Assembly (NCBI GenBank): GCA_015655335.1 | Contig: JAATFF010000125.1 | Span: 1-49,680, forward strand | DNA: 49,680 nt | Origin: Lysobacterales bacterium | GTDB lineage: Bacteria; Pseudomonadota; Gammaproteobacteria; Xanthomonadales; Rhodanobacteraceae | Direction of reading: 5' to 3' | Shown: piece after piece, positions 16,484 to 25,766 of the stretch | Layout: every line of letters begins with the position of its first letter | Position numbering within the stretch: the first letter of the stretch is position 1 | Notes under the pieces: model-generated | Database searches by the model: none | Seen by the model: only the letters and a program-made list of their open reading frames with translations | What the model was told of the DNA's origin: nothing | Translations under genes and position numbers: made by a program

Positions 16484-18250
16484 TTATTTGGCTGCATCCA
16501 CGCCGTAGTCCGGTTCGGGACCCCCGTCGGCGATAAAACGATCGACGCGTTGCTCGAGCACGGGCAACGGGACCGAGCCGGTCGCCAATACCGTGTCGTG
16601 AAAGGCGCGGATGTCGAATTTCGGTCCCAACGATTTCTCAGCCTTCGTACGCAATTCCAACAGCTTCAGATAACCCAATTCGTACGATAGCGCCTGACCG
16701 GGCCAACTGATGTAGCGATCCACTTCGTTGGCGATTTCGCGGTCCGAGAGCGCCGTGTTCTGCGTCATGTAATCGATCGCCTGCTGGCGCGTCCAACCAA
16801 GATGATGGATGCCGGTGTCGACCACCAAACGGCAAGCGCGCCACATCTGGTACGTGAGATAACCGAAGCGCTGATAGGGCGTCTTGTAGATGCCCATCTC
16901 GTTGCCGAGAAACTCCGAATACAGGCCCCAGCCTTCGCCATAAGCGGAGATGTAGCCGTTACGACGAAACGCGGGTTGATCGTGTTCCTCTTCGGCCAGC
17001 TCCAGCTGCAGCGCGTGACCGGGATACGACTCGTGCAAGGTGAGCGCCGGCATGTTGAATAACGGACGCGAGGGCAGGTCGTAAGTGTTGACCAGATAGA
17101 CGTCCGGACCGCCGCGCCCGGATGTGTAGTACGGCGCGATATCCGCAGGCACCGGTTCGATGGTAAATCGCTTACGCGGCAAATGACCGAAGAACTTGCC
17201 TACCTGACCATCCACTTCCTTGGCCACCCACGCGCTTTTGTCGAGCAGCTCTTGCGGCGTCTTAGCATAGAACTGCGGATCGGTGCGCAAGAAATGCAGG
17301 AAATCGGCGAAGCTGCCCTTGAAGCCGGTTTCCTGCATGGTCTGCAGCATTTGCGCGTGAATCTTCGTCACCTGCTCCAGGCCGATCGCATGGATCGCAT
17401 CGGGGTCGAGATCGAGCGTGGTGTATTCGCGAATCTGCTGGCGGTAATAGTCTTTGCCGTCGGGCAGCGCTTCGGCGGCCAGTGTGGTGCGTGCCTGGGG
17501 CATGTATTCGTTGCGGAAGAAGGTCAGCAATTTCGCGTAGGCGGGAATCACGTCGTGGCCGATCTTCGCGCGCGCGTCGGCCTGAATCGCCGCCGCGGTC
17601 GCCGCCGGAATGTTCGACGGCATGTGCTGAAGCGGTGCATAGAAACCGGTTTGCGTGGGATCTTTTACATCGGCCACGGCAGCGATCGATACGTCGCGCC
17701 CCGCCAACACCGCGCGCGGCACGCTGAAACCGCGCTTCAGGCCCGCGCGCATGTTGGCAATCTGCTGATCGAATTACGCCGGTACCTGACCCAGACGATC
17801 CACTTAGTGACGGTAATCGCCTTCGCTGCGCAACTCGTCGCCCTCTAGGTCATCGCTCAACTCGCTCCAGAACGCCGAATCGCTGTTGAACGGCATCTGC
17901 CATTGCTGAAATTGCTGATCGGCGATGAAGTTGCGGATCTGCTCGCGATAAACCGCGTAATTCACCTGTTCGGCCGGCGAAAGCTGCTTCACGTCGATAG
18001 CATCGAGCTGACTTATCACCTTACGCCACTCGTCGAGACGTTCCTGTTGGCTTTTCGCATCGACCTGATCCAACCGACCATTGTTGGGTTGCGATTCGCC
18101 CGAAGCGCTGATGCCGGACTGCCCGGTACGCCACGCCCACTCCTGGCGATAGATCTGCTTGAAGCGTGCGTCGGTGTCTTGCTGTGCCCATGCCGGTGCA
18201 GTCAGTGCCAGACCCAAGGCCATGCACCCGATACGTGTTGCGGTATTCAC
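16484..18250 (-). pseudogene. DUF885 metallopeptidase-like gene with two in-frame stop codons
   Basis: One frame of 589 codons broken by TAA at 17804-17806 (codon 149) and TAA at 17774-17776 (codon 159). The parts on either side are clearly one DUF885 protein: signal peptide (cut near residue 23, APAWA), then QVNYAVYREQIRNFI, and in the second part the zinc-like HESYPGH (406-412). Both stops fall where family members have tyrosine (RH-Y-VDRLGQVPA-Y-FDQQ is expected), so each could arise from a TAC or TAT codon by a third-base change. Start is GTG overlapping the SulP stop by one base. Without readthrough only a 148-residue secreted stub would be made. Confidence 0.87.
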
Positions 18251-19899
18251 TACGATGGATTCCCCGTTGAAGACGATGCCGAAGATGCTGACACCGCATC
18301 TTCCACGCTCCAGTCATTGAGCGCCTGTGGCGAAAGTTGAGGCAACGCGGCGCGTAAGAGGAGGGCACGCGTGTCGTCTTTCAGACGCGCCACGCGCAAA
18401 ACAACGCGGCGTGCTTGCAACCAGCTCGAAAAATCGCTGAGCGATTCCAATGCGGTGCTGTCCAGATCCGGCGATTCTTCCAAGCTCAAAATCACCTGTT
18501 TCAGTCCGGCTCGCAGCTCTACTTGTTGCCGCGCAAGTGTCAGCATGGATTCGGCGTTGGCAAAAAACAGCGGCTCTTCCGGGCGCAAAATCAATGTGCC
18601 CGGTGACTGCACCGCATCGGGATGCTGCGCGATGTCGACGAAATCGTGTCCGCCGGCAAGACGACCGAGCACGCTCAATCGCGTGGCGGCCAGCTGGCGC
18701 AGCAGCATGATCAGGCTGAAAGCGATCGCGACCAGCAAGCCGTTGAGAATGCCCAGCGACAACACGGCAACGACCGCAGCGAGCGCAAGCAAGCGATCGC
18801 GCTTCCATTGCAGATAAGGCCGAAACACCGACAATCGCCATGATTTGCTCACGGCATGAATCACGATCGCGGCCAAGACAGCCTGCGGTATGCGTTCGAT
18901 CCAGCGCAATAACAGCAACACCATCAGCAACACGCTGGCGCCGGCGATTAAGCCGGCCAGCCGCGAACGTGCGCCCGCCGCCTCGTTGGCCGATGTACCG
19001 GAATAGCCCGCGCCCACCGGCATCCCGTGCAATAGACCGCACAGCACATTGGCGACGCCCAGTACCAGCAAGTCCCGATTCGGTTGAACTGGATCGTTGT
19101 GTTTGAGCGCGAATCCGCGAATCGAACTGTACGACTCCGCATACAGAATCAGCAGCAGCGCGGCGGCCAGTTCCATGCTTGGTATCCACTGGTCGTGCGA
19201 CGGCCAGGTCGGCATGCCCAATGTCATATGCAGATTGATGGTGCCGGTAAGCGGAACGCCGTGTGCGGACAACCAGCCCGAAGCCAAGACACCCAACGCA
19301 ATAACTAACAAGCTACCGGGTAAACGACGTAGGCGCTCGCAGGCGAACAACAACGCCAGGGCAATCACACCCGTACCCAGCGTGATCACGTTGACTTGGT
19401 TGGACGTGCGCGCCAGATCCGCCACCAGCAAGGGCACAAAATCGCCGTGCAGGTCGGGCCAGCCACCCAGGTGCGGCAATTGCTTCAACGCAATAACGAT
19501 CGCCAGGCCGAAGGTGTAACCGCGCAATACCGGACGAGCAATGAGATGCGACAGACTGCCCAGACGCGCAAAACCGGCGATCAGAAAACATATGCCGCCA
19601 AACAACACCAGCGTCGTCGCCATCGCCACACGCATACCTACGACATTGCCCGCCAGCGCCAGCGTTCCGGCCGCCAGCACCGCCGCCGATGACGACGTCG
19701 ATGACACGATGGCGAAGCGACTGCGGCCGAGCAATCCATAGCAAATCAGGCCGATAAAAAGCGCGATGACACCCGCCTGCGGCGGCATGCCCGCGATGCC
19801 TGAATACGCCACCGCTTCGGGCACCAGCAGACCCGCAATCGCAAGGCCTGCCAGCAAATCGGCGACGCGCGCCGAGGTCGGGGCTGCCGCGGCATTCAT
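18250..19899 (-). CDS. SulP family anion transporter with STAS domain
   Basis: 549-residue inner-membrane transporter (SLC26/SulP). Ten or more hydrophobic helices fill residues 10-420, starting with LLVPEAVAYSGIAGMPPQAG, the classical SulP signature. A cytosolic STAS domain follows (about 430-540) with LEESPDLDSTALESL around the phosphorylatable Ser/Thr. Substrates in the family include sulfate, bicarbonate and dicarboxylates. Its ATG overlaps the stop of the ParB-like gene by four bases (ATGA), and its TAG overlaps the GTG of the DUF885 gene, so all three are coupled. Confidence 0.94.
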   Translation of the reverse strand: MNAAAAPTSARVADLLAGLAIAGLLVPEAVAYSGIAGMPPQAGVIALFIGLICYGLLGRSRFAIVSSTSSSAAVLAAGTLALAGNVVGMRVAMATTLVLFGGICFLIAGFARLGSLSHLIARPVLRGYTFGLAIVIALKQLPHLGGWPDLHGDFVPLLVADLARTSNQVNVITLGTGVIALALLFACERLRRLPGSLLVIALGVLASGWLSAHGVPLTGTINLHMTLGMPTWPSHDQWIPSMELAAALLLILYAESYSSIRGFALKHNDPVQPNRDLLVLGVANVLCGLLHGMPVGAGYSGTSANEAAGARSRLAGLIAGASVLLMVLLLLRWIERIPQAVLAAIVIHAVSKSWRLSVFRPYLQWKRDRLLALAAVVAVLSLGILNGLLVAIAFSLIMLLRQLAATRLSVLGRLAGGHDFVDIAQHPDAVQSPGTLILRPEEPLFFANAESMLTLARQQVELRAGLKQVILSLEESPDLDSTALESLSDFSSWLQARRVVLRVARLKDDTRALLLRAALPQLSPQALNDWSVEDAVSASSASSSTGNPS

Positions 19900-20513
19900 T
19901 GGATGATGACGCCGCTCCAGCCCGGCAGGTATGCCGTATCGTGCGAGTGGGCCAACAACAGGGCATCTTGCACCACCTTGGCGGTGATGCGGCCTGCTTT
20001 GAGTTTCATATGGCGCCGGTAGAAGTCGGCCCAGAGAAATTCCGAATAAGGCGTCGCGTCCTTGGAGTATCCGCCGGCCATGCGCACGCGCGCGGCGAGG
20101 GTGCGGAAGGGATCGTCCACCATGGCTTTCAGATTGCCCGGGATGGCGTCGTACTCCTGCCGCTGGCCATGTTCGTTATAAGGGTGCGCCCAGCGGTTGA
20201 ATTCCATGGTGTGCCAGAACACGGCCGGCTCGAGCCACGAGAAATCGCGCTGAATCATCACCGGCACTTGCTTCACGCCTTCTTCGAAGAGGGCCAGGCC
20301 GAGATGGTGGTGATCGACGACATAGACCTGGTTCTTGGGCCCCAGTACGCCGGGAAACCAGTGTTCGGCGAGCAATTCCTTGCGCTTCTTTTTCCCGAGT
20401 TTTTCCCACTGTTCCCGCTTTTCCGCCACTTCGGCCTTGCCCACCGTCATCTGAGTGGGACGCAACTTGGCCGGTGCGATCGACAGCAGAGGATGACGCA
20501 CGCCTGACGACAT
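19896..20513 (-). CDS. ParB-like (ParBc_2 / ParB-Srx N-terminal) protein
   Basis: 205-residue protein. QVYVVDHHHLGLALFE is the core of the putative ParB-like nuclease family; no helix-turn-helix follows, so it is not a chromosome-partitioning ParB. The later part (WLEPAVFWHTMEFNRWAHPY, HSHDTAYLPGW) is family-specific. Function is not established. Start chosen at 20513, since AAGGAG lies seven bases before it; the longer frame to 20576 begins inside a hairpin and lacks spacing. First gene of an overlapping unit with SulP and DUF885. Confidence 0.75.
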   Translation of the reverse strand: MSSGVRHPLLSIAPAKLRPTQMTVGKAEVAEKREQWEKLGKKKRKELLAEHWFPGVLGPKNQVYVVDHHHLGLALFEEGVKQVPVMIQRDFSWLEPAVFWHTMEFNRWAHPYNEHGQRQEYDAIPGNLKAMVDDPFRTLAARVRMAGGYSKDATPYSEFLWADFYRRHMKLKAGRITAKVVQDALLLAHSHDTAYLPGWSGVIIQ

Positions 20514-20526
20514 GACATGACTCCTT

Positions 20527-20601
20527 GGGTAACCCTGGTTCGCGCAGGGTACCCGAAGCGCAGCTGCCGCGGTCATTTCTCCCGCGTGGGGTGTGGGAGA
20601 A
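20527..20601 (-). promoter_or_regulatory. Two hairpins between WYL regulator and ParB-like gene
   Basis: 20577-20583 and 20595-20601 (TTCTCCC/GGGAGAA) form one stem. 20527-20537 and 20545-20554 form a second ten-pair stem (GGGTACCCTG on the minus strand) with one bulged base. The second stem ends directly next to the AAGGAG ribosome binding site of the ParB-like gene. Neither is followed by a T run, so an attenuator or mRNA-stability role is as likely as termination. Confidence 0.45.
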
Positions 20602-20604
20602 AAG

Positions 20605-21309
20605 CTATTCCAGTCCCGAGTAATAGCCGCGCATGGCTTGCAGGTACGACGTCAGGTTGCGGTCGGGCGGACTGTCGAACACTTCGCCCGCTTCGTCGAT
20701 GCGCGCGATGCGATCGGGACGGAAATTGCGGAAGTTGCGACGCAGGCGGCACCACGTACCCAAGGTCCATTTACCGCCCCAGAAGGCCAGGCACAACGGT
20801 TCCACTTCACGCTCGCTTTCGCGTCCCACTTCATCGCGATAAAGCAGGCGCAGCACCTGTTGTGCTTCGATGGCCGCATGCAGCTGATCGATGCGGGCGG
20901 CGAAAGCGATCGATTCCTCGTCACGCCAAATCGGTGCGTAGATGCGCGTGCGCGACGAGCGCTCGCGCAATTCGGGTGGCAGCACGGCTTCGATCTTTAC
21001 CAGCGCCGCCTGCGCGCCAGCAGCGAGCCGCTCGCCCGCAAAGGCACGTACGAAACGCGTGCCGACCACCAGCGATTCGAGTTCGTCGGCGGTAAACATC
21101 AGCGGCGGAATATCCGAGCCCTTGCGCAGCACGTAGCCGACGCCAGCCTCGCCTTCGATGGGTACGCCCGAAAGTTGCAGATCGGCCACGTCGCGATACA
21201 CGGTGCGCAGGGAGACGCCAAGCGTTTCGGCAAGCTGACGCGCTTGCAACGCGGTACGACGCCCGCGCAGGGCGTTGATGATAAGGAAGAGGCGGTCGGC
21301 ACGACGCAT
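20605..21309 (-). CDS. WYL-domain helix-turn-helix regulator (YafY/DeoR type)
   Basis: 234-residue regulator. The N-terminal winged helix is clear (RADRLFLIINALRGRR, then LAETLGVSLRTVYRDVADL). The C-terminal WYL domain has WTLGTWCRLRRNFRNFRPDR. WYL proteins sense nucleic acid or small ligands and control stress, repair or defence genes; the target here is unknown. The downstream ParB-like/SulP/DUF885 genes are on the same strand, 92 bases away, and are candidate targets. Start at 21309 preferred over a longer frame that lacks an ATG. Confidence 0.92.
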   Translation of the reverse strand: MRRADRLFLIINALRGRRTALQARQLAETLGVSLRTVYRDVADLQLSGVPIEGEAGVGYVLRKGSDIPPLMFTADELESLVVGTRFVRAFAGERLAAGAQAALVKIEAVLPPELRERSSRTRIYAPIWRDEESIAFAARIDQLHAAIEAQQVLRLLYRDEVGRESEREVEPLCLAFWGGKWTLGTWCRLRRNFRNFRPDRIARIDEAGEVFDSPPDRNLTSYLQAMRGYYSGLE

Positions 21310-21433
21310 AGACACATGATCGCCCACGTGGCCGCTGCAGGCCAGCATCCAAAGTCATGCACCGCTGTCGCAGTGCGTGAGACAACCCTGGGCGAGTAGG
21401 CGGTAAGCATGATCGTCGACTCGCCCGCGGCGC

Positions 21434-22060
21434 TCAGGCTGCCTGTCGTGCGGCGATTTCCGCGTCTTTGGCGGCAGCACGCTGCATCGCCGGGCGCGTG
21501 ATCACGCGATCGATGTAAGCGCGGATGATCGGCGTTTCCGGCACGATCCCGAACATCGTCGTCCAATGCAGTGCACCGCCCCACAGCACATCCACGGCGG
21601 TGAATCGCTCGCCGAGCATGTAGGGGCCTTTGGCGAGTTGCGCGGTGAGCGTGTCGAACACGTCGTCCCACGTTCCGTAGGGCGATGTGGATGGCGACGC
21701 GGGATCGCGCTTCAGCGATCGATCGACGATGGCCGGTTCGAACGACGATCCGTAATAAACCAACCAGCGCGTATACGGGCCACGCAATGGATCGCCGATG
21801 GCCGGTGCAAGACCTGCCTCCGGAAAGAGATCGGCCAGATAGAGAAACACTGCCGGCTGTTCGGTGATCAATGCATCGCCGTGACGAATGGCGGGCACCT
21901 TGCCCATCGGATTGATTGCCCTATACGTGGATTGACGCTGCTCACCCGTCTTGAGATTGAGCAATTGCAGCTCGTAATCGGCACCGAGTTCCTCGAGCAG
22001 CGCAAGCGTGCCACCGGAACGACTATTGGGTGCGTGATAAAACGTGATAGCCGGATTCAT
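21434..22060 (-). CDS. Glutathione S-transferase family protein
   Basis: 208 residues with an N-terminal thioredoxin-like domain (ITFYHAPNSRSGGTLALLEELG; INPMGKVPAIRHGDALITEQPAV is the cis-Pro and glutathione-binding region) and a helical C-terminal domain (MLGERFTAVDVLWGGAL). The active-site position is Ser or Asn in PNSRS, as in bacterial beta/theta-like GSTs. It probably conjugates or isomerises electrophiles with glutathione. Strong GGAGG before the ATG. Neighbours include a GFA protein, also glutathione-related. Confidence 0.94.
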   Translation of the reverse strand: MNPAITFYHAPNSRSGGTLALLEELGADYELQLLNLKTGEQRQSTYRAINPMGKVPAIRHGDALITEQPAVFLYLADLFPEAGLAPAIGDPLRGPYTRWLVYYGSSFEPAIVDRSLKRDPASPSTSPYGTWDDVFDTLTAQLAKGPYMLGERFTAVDVLWGGALHWTTMFGIVPETPIIRAYIDRVITRPAMQRAAAKDAEIAARQAA

Positions 22061-22084
22061 AAAAATACCTCCGCGTAAAACCGA

Positions 22085-22489
22085 TCAGAGATGCCGCGTT
22101 TCGGCGGGAGCGTTCTGCCAGTTGTTGTTGCGTCCGTCACTGAAATGCAATGGCGCGTCGATCAGTTCGACAGGTACGGCATCGTCCAGGCATGCGACGG
22201 CAACGCTGTAGAAATCGCCCCCGAGGACATCCAAATGTCCTTTGCCGAACGGCCGCACGCCGCAATGCTTGCAGAACGGGTGATGCATGCTGTGCGAGCC
22301 GAATTGATAGTCGCTGAGATCGTCCTCACCGCTGATCAAGCGAAACGCTTCCGGCTTGACGATCACGCCCCACTGCCGGGTCTTGGTGCAGATCGAGCAA
22401 TTGCAGCGCCCGGTGCCCTGCGCGAAATCGATATCCGTTTCGATGGTCACTGCGCCGCAATGGCAGCTGCCGCGATAAGTCTTTTGCAT
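22085..22489 (-). CDS. GFA family protein (glutathione-dependent formaldehyde-activating-like)
   Basis: 134-residue zinc protein. Cysteines expected of the fold are in [14 protein letters not shown] and CKHCGV. Related enzymes add glutathione to formaldehyde, but most family members are uncharacterised, so the exact reaction is open. It sits 24 bases upstream of the GST gene on the same strand. AAGGAAA precedes the start. Confidence 0.92.
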   Translation of the reverse strand: MQKTYRGSCHCGAVTIETDIDFAQGTGRCNCSICTKTRQWGVIVKPEAFRLISGEDDLSDYQFGSHSMHHPFCKHCGVRPFGKGHLDVLGGDFYSVAVACLDDAVPVELIDAPLHFSDGRNNNWQNAPAETRHL

Positions 22490-22548
22490 GATGATGTTTC
22501 CTTGCGTCGCAATCGTGGGGTGATATGCCGGTTGAGCTGTTTCGTCGC

Positions 22549-22836
22549 TTATTTGTTTGCGCGTGTGCGCGGTTCATCCACGCGTTTTGTCGTGGGCTCC
22601 TCAACGGTCGATAGCGTTGTGCGCGCGGACAAACTCACCGCTGCCGCTGCCGCCGTGGCCACCAGTACGCGCCGGCGCCCAGGATCGAATGCGGGCGTGA
22701 GTTGGATAACTTTGCTGCCGCTTGCAGGCGGTGTTTTCGTCGGCGGTTTGGGCAGTTGATATTGCCCATCCATCAGCAGACCGCGAAGGTAAAGCGGCCG
22801 ATACGCCGCCAAGATGCGATTGACCAGGTCGTTCAT
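22549..22836 (-). CDS. Small protein of unknown function
   Basis: 95 residues. Starts [19 protein letters not shown], has a Pro/Lys middle ([12 protein letters not shown]), and an Arg-led Ala/Val stretch ([16 protein letters not shown]) that resembles a weak membrane helix. No family recognised. Start at 22836 has AAGGAG nine bases upstream. It lies between the DJ-1/PfpI and GFA genes; its stop region is followed by the GFA gene 60 bases on, so it is probably in the same transcript. Confidence 0.65.
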   Translation of the reverse strand: MNDLVNRILAAYRPLYLRGLLMDGQYQLPKPPTKTPPASGSKVIQLTPAFDPGRRRVLVATAAAAAVSLSARTTLSTVEEPTTKRVDEPRTRANK

Positions 22837-22846
22837 GACGAACTCC

Positions 22847-23467
22847 TTAAGCTGCCCTAACCGTTTCAGTGGCCACGCCGGGAAACCACGGCGGAGGAAT
22901 GGCGTGCTTGAACAGGCGATACCAATATTCACGATCGCTGCGGTTATAGAGATCCAGCGTATGAATGATTTCGCGCGTGAACTCCACGCTGCCCAGATGA
23001 CTGGCGGTAATCACACCGCCATCGCTCACGGCCAGCACGTTGGCGTCGTATTGCTCGTGCCCGGTGTAACTGGGCACTTCGCGGTCGATTTGACTGGCCC
23101 AGTTGCCGGTGTGGCGGCAACGATTGATCAGGCCGGCACGGGCAACGCCGAATACTCCTTCGGCGATGGCGGCAACCGGTGCCCCCGCGTCATGCACACA
23201 GCGTGCGGCGGCGGCAACCTGATCGACCTGCGACGGCAGCCACACGTGGCCGCCAGGCAGAATCAGCAGCGCCGCAGCACCCAGATCCAGTTGGTCCAGA
23301 CGACCGTCGGGCAGCACCTGCAGCCCGCTCAACGAAGTCACCGGTTCTTGGGTAAAGCCGACCGTACGTACCTCCCAATCCCCTGGCCGGCGGATCTCGC
23401 TTAGGCCCAACGCCACCTGCCAATCGGCAAATCCCTCGAAAACCAGCACATAAACCGTGTCGCGCAT
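22847..23467 (-). CDS. DJ-1/PfpI family protein lacking the nucleophile cysteine
   Basis: 206 residues with the class I glutamine-amidotransferase-like fold. VYVLVFEGFADWQVAL and LLILPGGHVWL are family regions. The nucleophile elbow that normally reads AAICxGP is AAIAEGV here, so Ala102 takes the Cys position. A C-terminal extension (REYWYRLFKHAIPPPWFPG) is unusual. It is probably a non-catalytic or regulatory member. Ribosome binding site GGAGGG is strong. First of the small minus-strand group that includes the GFA gene. Confidence 0.86.
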   Translation of the reverse strand: MRDTVYVLVFEGFADWQVALGLSEIRRPGDWEVRTVGFTQEPVTSLSGLQVLPDGRLDQLDLGAAALLILPGGHVWLPSQVDQVAAAARCVHDAGAPVAAIAEGVFGVARAGLINRCRHTGNWASQIDREVPSYTGHEQYDANVLAVSDGGVITASHLGSVEFTREIIHTLDLYNRSDREYWYRLFKHAIPPPWFPGVATETVRAA

Positions 23468-23615
23468 GATCGTCCCTCCTTTTCGATGATGTGAGCTTGC
23501 GCCCCGCCTACTGCCAGCGTGTTGTCAGCAGAGACTGGAGGCCGGTTCAGGCACGCGACTGGCTTCCGTAAGGCGGACCCGGGAAAATGACTATCCCTTT
23601 GCCTGCAGGTCCGCC

Positions 23616-24632
23616 ATGAAGCCCATTTCGCTGATCCAGTTCCTGATTGAGGAACGCCGTGCCGGTCGCGTGAACGCCGAGCTTTCGCTACTGGTCGAAG
23701 TGGTCGCGCGCGCCTGCAAGCGCATCGCGGTGGCCACCAACAAGGGTGCGCTGGGCGGCGTGTTGGGCAATGCCGGCAGCGACAACGTGCAGGGCGAGGC
23801 GCAAAAGAAGCTGGACGTGATCTCCAACGAAATCCTGCTGGAAGCCAACGCCTGGGGCGGCCAGCTCGCGGCGTGCGCGTCAGAAGAAATGGAAGATCCG
23901 CAGCCGATTCCGGATATGTATCCGAAGGGCCATCACCTGTTGCTGTTCGACCCGCTGGATGGCAGCTCGAACATCGACGTGAACATTTCCGTGGGCACCA
24001 TCTTCTCGATACTACGTTGTCCCGATGGGATCACTGAACCGAAGGCGGAGCACTTCCTGCAGAAAGGCACTACCCAGCTCGCGGCAGGTTATGTCGTGTA
24101 CGGCCCGGCTACGGTGCTGGTGCTTACCTTCGGTCATGGCACGCACGAGTTCACGCTCGATCGCGAAGTGGGTAGCTTCACGCTCAGCCGCCGCGCTATT
24201 CAAATCCCGGAAGAAACCGGCGAATTCGCCATTAACATGTCCAACCAGCGCCATTGGGAGCCGCCGATGCAGCGCTACATCGGCGAATTGCTGGCCGGTG
24301 CGGACGGTCCGCGCGCTAGAGATTTCAACATGCGCTGGGTTGCATCGATGGTGGCGGACGTACATCGCATCATCACGCGTGGTGGCGTGTTCTTCTATCC
24401 GCTCGATGCAAAGATCAAGAGCAAGGGCGGCAAATTGCGTCTGATGTACGAAGCCAATCCCATGGCTTTCATCGTCGAACAGGCAGGCGGCGCTGCAACC
24501 ACAGGCCGCGAACGCATCCTGGACCTGCAGCCGACGGGGCTGCACCAGCGCGTGCCGGTGTTCCTGGGTTCGAAGAAGGAAATCGAAGTCGCCACGCACT
24601 ACCACTTGGTGGCGGATGGCGCGCAAGGTTGA
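23616..24632 (+). CDS. fbp: Class I fructose-1,6-bisphosphatase
   Basis: Hydrolyses fructose 1,6-bisphosphate to fructose 6-phosphate, the committed step of gluconeogenesis. The 338-residue enzyme shows the metal-binding core [13 protein letters not shown] (112-123), the upstream metal ligand Glu in CASEEMEDP, and later [14 protein letters not shown]. Cytosolic, Mg-dependent, Li-sensitive in this class. It stands alone, convergent with the dioxygenase gene, with a paired repeat in between. Start at ATG 23616 fits the usual N-terminus; the upstream 148 bases should hold its promoter. Confidence 0.96.
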   Translation: MKPISLIQFLIEERRAGRVNAELSLLVEVVARACKRIAVATNKGALGGVLGNAGSDNVQGEAQKKLDVISNEILLEANAWGGQLAACASEEMEDPQPIPDMYPKGHHLLLFDPLDGSSNIDVNISVGTIFSILRCPDGITEPKAEHFLQKGTTQLAAGYVVYGPATVLVLTFGHGTHEFTLDREVGSFTLSRRAIQIPEETGEFAINMSNQRHWEPPMQRYIGELLAGADGPRARDFNMRWVASMVADVHRIITRGGVFFYPLDAKIKSKGGKLRLMYEANPMAFIVEQAGGAATTGRERILDLQPTGLHQRVPVFLGSKKEIEVATHYHLVADGAQG

Positions 24633-24704
24633 TGTCATCGTTCCGGCGTTAGCCGGGGCATGACGGTAATACGGCGCTGGGTCCCGACTTATGCCGGGAC
24701 GACG
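24633..24704. repeat. Paired REP-like inverted repeat, copy 2
   Basis: Left part GTCATCGTTCCGGCGTTAG onward and right part TCCCGACTTATGCCGGGACG face each other between the convergent fbp and dioxygenase genes. Arms are more diverged than in copies 1 and 3, but the GCTGGGTCCCG-type lead and the GACGACG tail are the same. Confidence 0.75.
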
Positions 24705-24720
24705 GACGGATGGAAGTGCT

Positions 24721-25623
24721 TCAACTTGTCGCTGCTACCGCGCCAGGCGTCACCGATTCCCCATAACGCCGCTGCCTCATCCACTTCGTAACGATCCACT
24801 TCTCGCCACGTGTTACCGGCGAGCCGCCATGCAGGGTCATGCGGTCGAGCTGGTTTTGGCTGTTGGTGTATTCGAAATAGACGGCTGAACCTTTTTTCGG
24901 CACAACCTCCAGACCGATCTCCGGAAAGATGGTGGTGCCGCCCTCTTCCACGTCGTTCAAATACATGACGAGCGTGGAGATGCGTTGGCCGCCGATGGTC
25001 ATCTGCACATGGCTGCCGGGCTCTTCCGGCGGGAAGTAGTCGAAGTGCGGCTTGTATTCGCCGCCGGTGCCGTAGTGCAGTATCTGCAGGCCTTCGCCGT
25101 GATCGACCGGCCAGTGCATCACTTCCGAGATGCGGCGGTCGAGGCGGGCGATAAAGGGGTCGGCGTTGAGTGCGAAGAAGGTGCCTTCGCTGCTGCGGTC
25201 GGCAATGACTTCGTGCTTGCCGCTGATGGGGTCGACCGTGGTGGAGCGATGCATTTTGTCAGCGGAAAGGCGAATGAGCTGATCGCATTCTTCTTCGCTA
25301 AGCACACCGTCGAGCACGGCGATGACTGGGCGATTCACGCGCGTGACCACACGCACGTCGCGGTCGGAGGTGCAGATGAGATTGCCAACCGGTAAGCGCG
25401 GTGTTTCGTAGACGTAGCCGGCAGCGACTTTCGGCAGCGTTTCAAAGGGTGCGGCGAGCGGTCCGTTGCCGGTCATCACGCCATTCACCGCGGCGCGCGC
25501 GAACACCGGATCGAAGCGGTTGCGCACCATATCGTCAATCAGCGATTGCGGCGCGCAGCCGCGCGCGAGGTTCTCGCGAATCCAGCTATGCCATTCGTTC
25601 GGCAATTGGGTCATGGCGTTCAT
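24721..25623 (-). CDS. 2-oxoglutarate/Fe(II) dioxygenase, prolyl 4-hydroxylase-like
   Basis: 300 residues. The C-terminal double-stranded beta-helix has the iron ligands His193 and Asp195 (KPHFDYF), His265 (LHGGSPV) and the 2-oxoglutarate Lys275. This matches bacterial P4H-like proteins, which hydroxylate proline in proteins such as EF-Tu. The first 100 residues (WIRENLARGCAPQSLIDDMV) form a small helical domain common to this bacterial group. Probably monocistronic; a GC hairpin separates it from the M3 peptidase gene upstream. Confidence 0.92.
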   Translation of the reverse strand: MNAMTQLPNEWHSWIRENLARGCAPQSLIDDMVRNRFDPVFARAAVNGVMTGNGPLAAPFETLPKVAAGYVYETPRLPVGNLICTSDRDVRVVTRVNRPVIAVLDGVLSEEECDQLIRLSADKMHRSTTVDPISGKHEVIADRSSEGTFFALNADPFIARLDRRISEVMHWPVDHGEGLQILHYGTGGEYKPHFDYFPPEEPGSHVQMTIGGQRISTLVMYLNDVEEGGTTIFPEIGLEVVPKKGSAVYFEYTNSQNQLDRMTLHGGSPVTRGEKWIVTKWMRQRRYGESVTPGAVAATS

Positions 25624-25734
25624 TGCAGACTCCCCAGTCCACAGCGTTGTCGATGCGGTGCTTCGTACTGCCGGCGACCATACTGGCAGGACGCTTCGGC
25701 CCCGATTGTGACTCCGTTGGGCGCCTGCGCGCGA

Positions 25735-25753
25735 CCCCTCCCAGAAGGAGGGG
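25735..25753. terminator. GC hairpin after the M3 peptidase gene
   Basis: CCCCTCC and GGAGGGG around CAGAA. No T run follows, so it may be a weak terminator or a repeat remnant. It lies 14 bases past the peptidase stop. Confidence 0.5.
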
Positions 25754-25766
25754 CCGTCCCATGCGG

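Noticed and set aside
7266..17806. Reassigned UAA/UAG codons as a cause of the three internal stops
   Set aside because: Many intact genes here end with TAA or TAG (hslV, xerC, carbonic anhydrase, SulP), so both are normal stops. Local mutation or error is simpler.
20514..20576. Longer start for the ParB-like gene at 20576
   Set aside because: That ATG directly abuts the GGGAGAA stem and lacks spacing. The ATG at 20513 has AAGGAG seven bases upstream.
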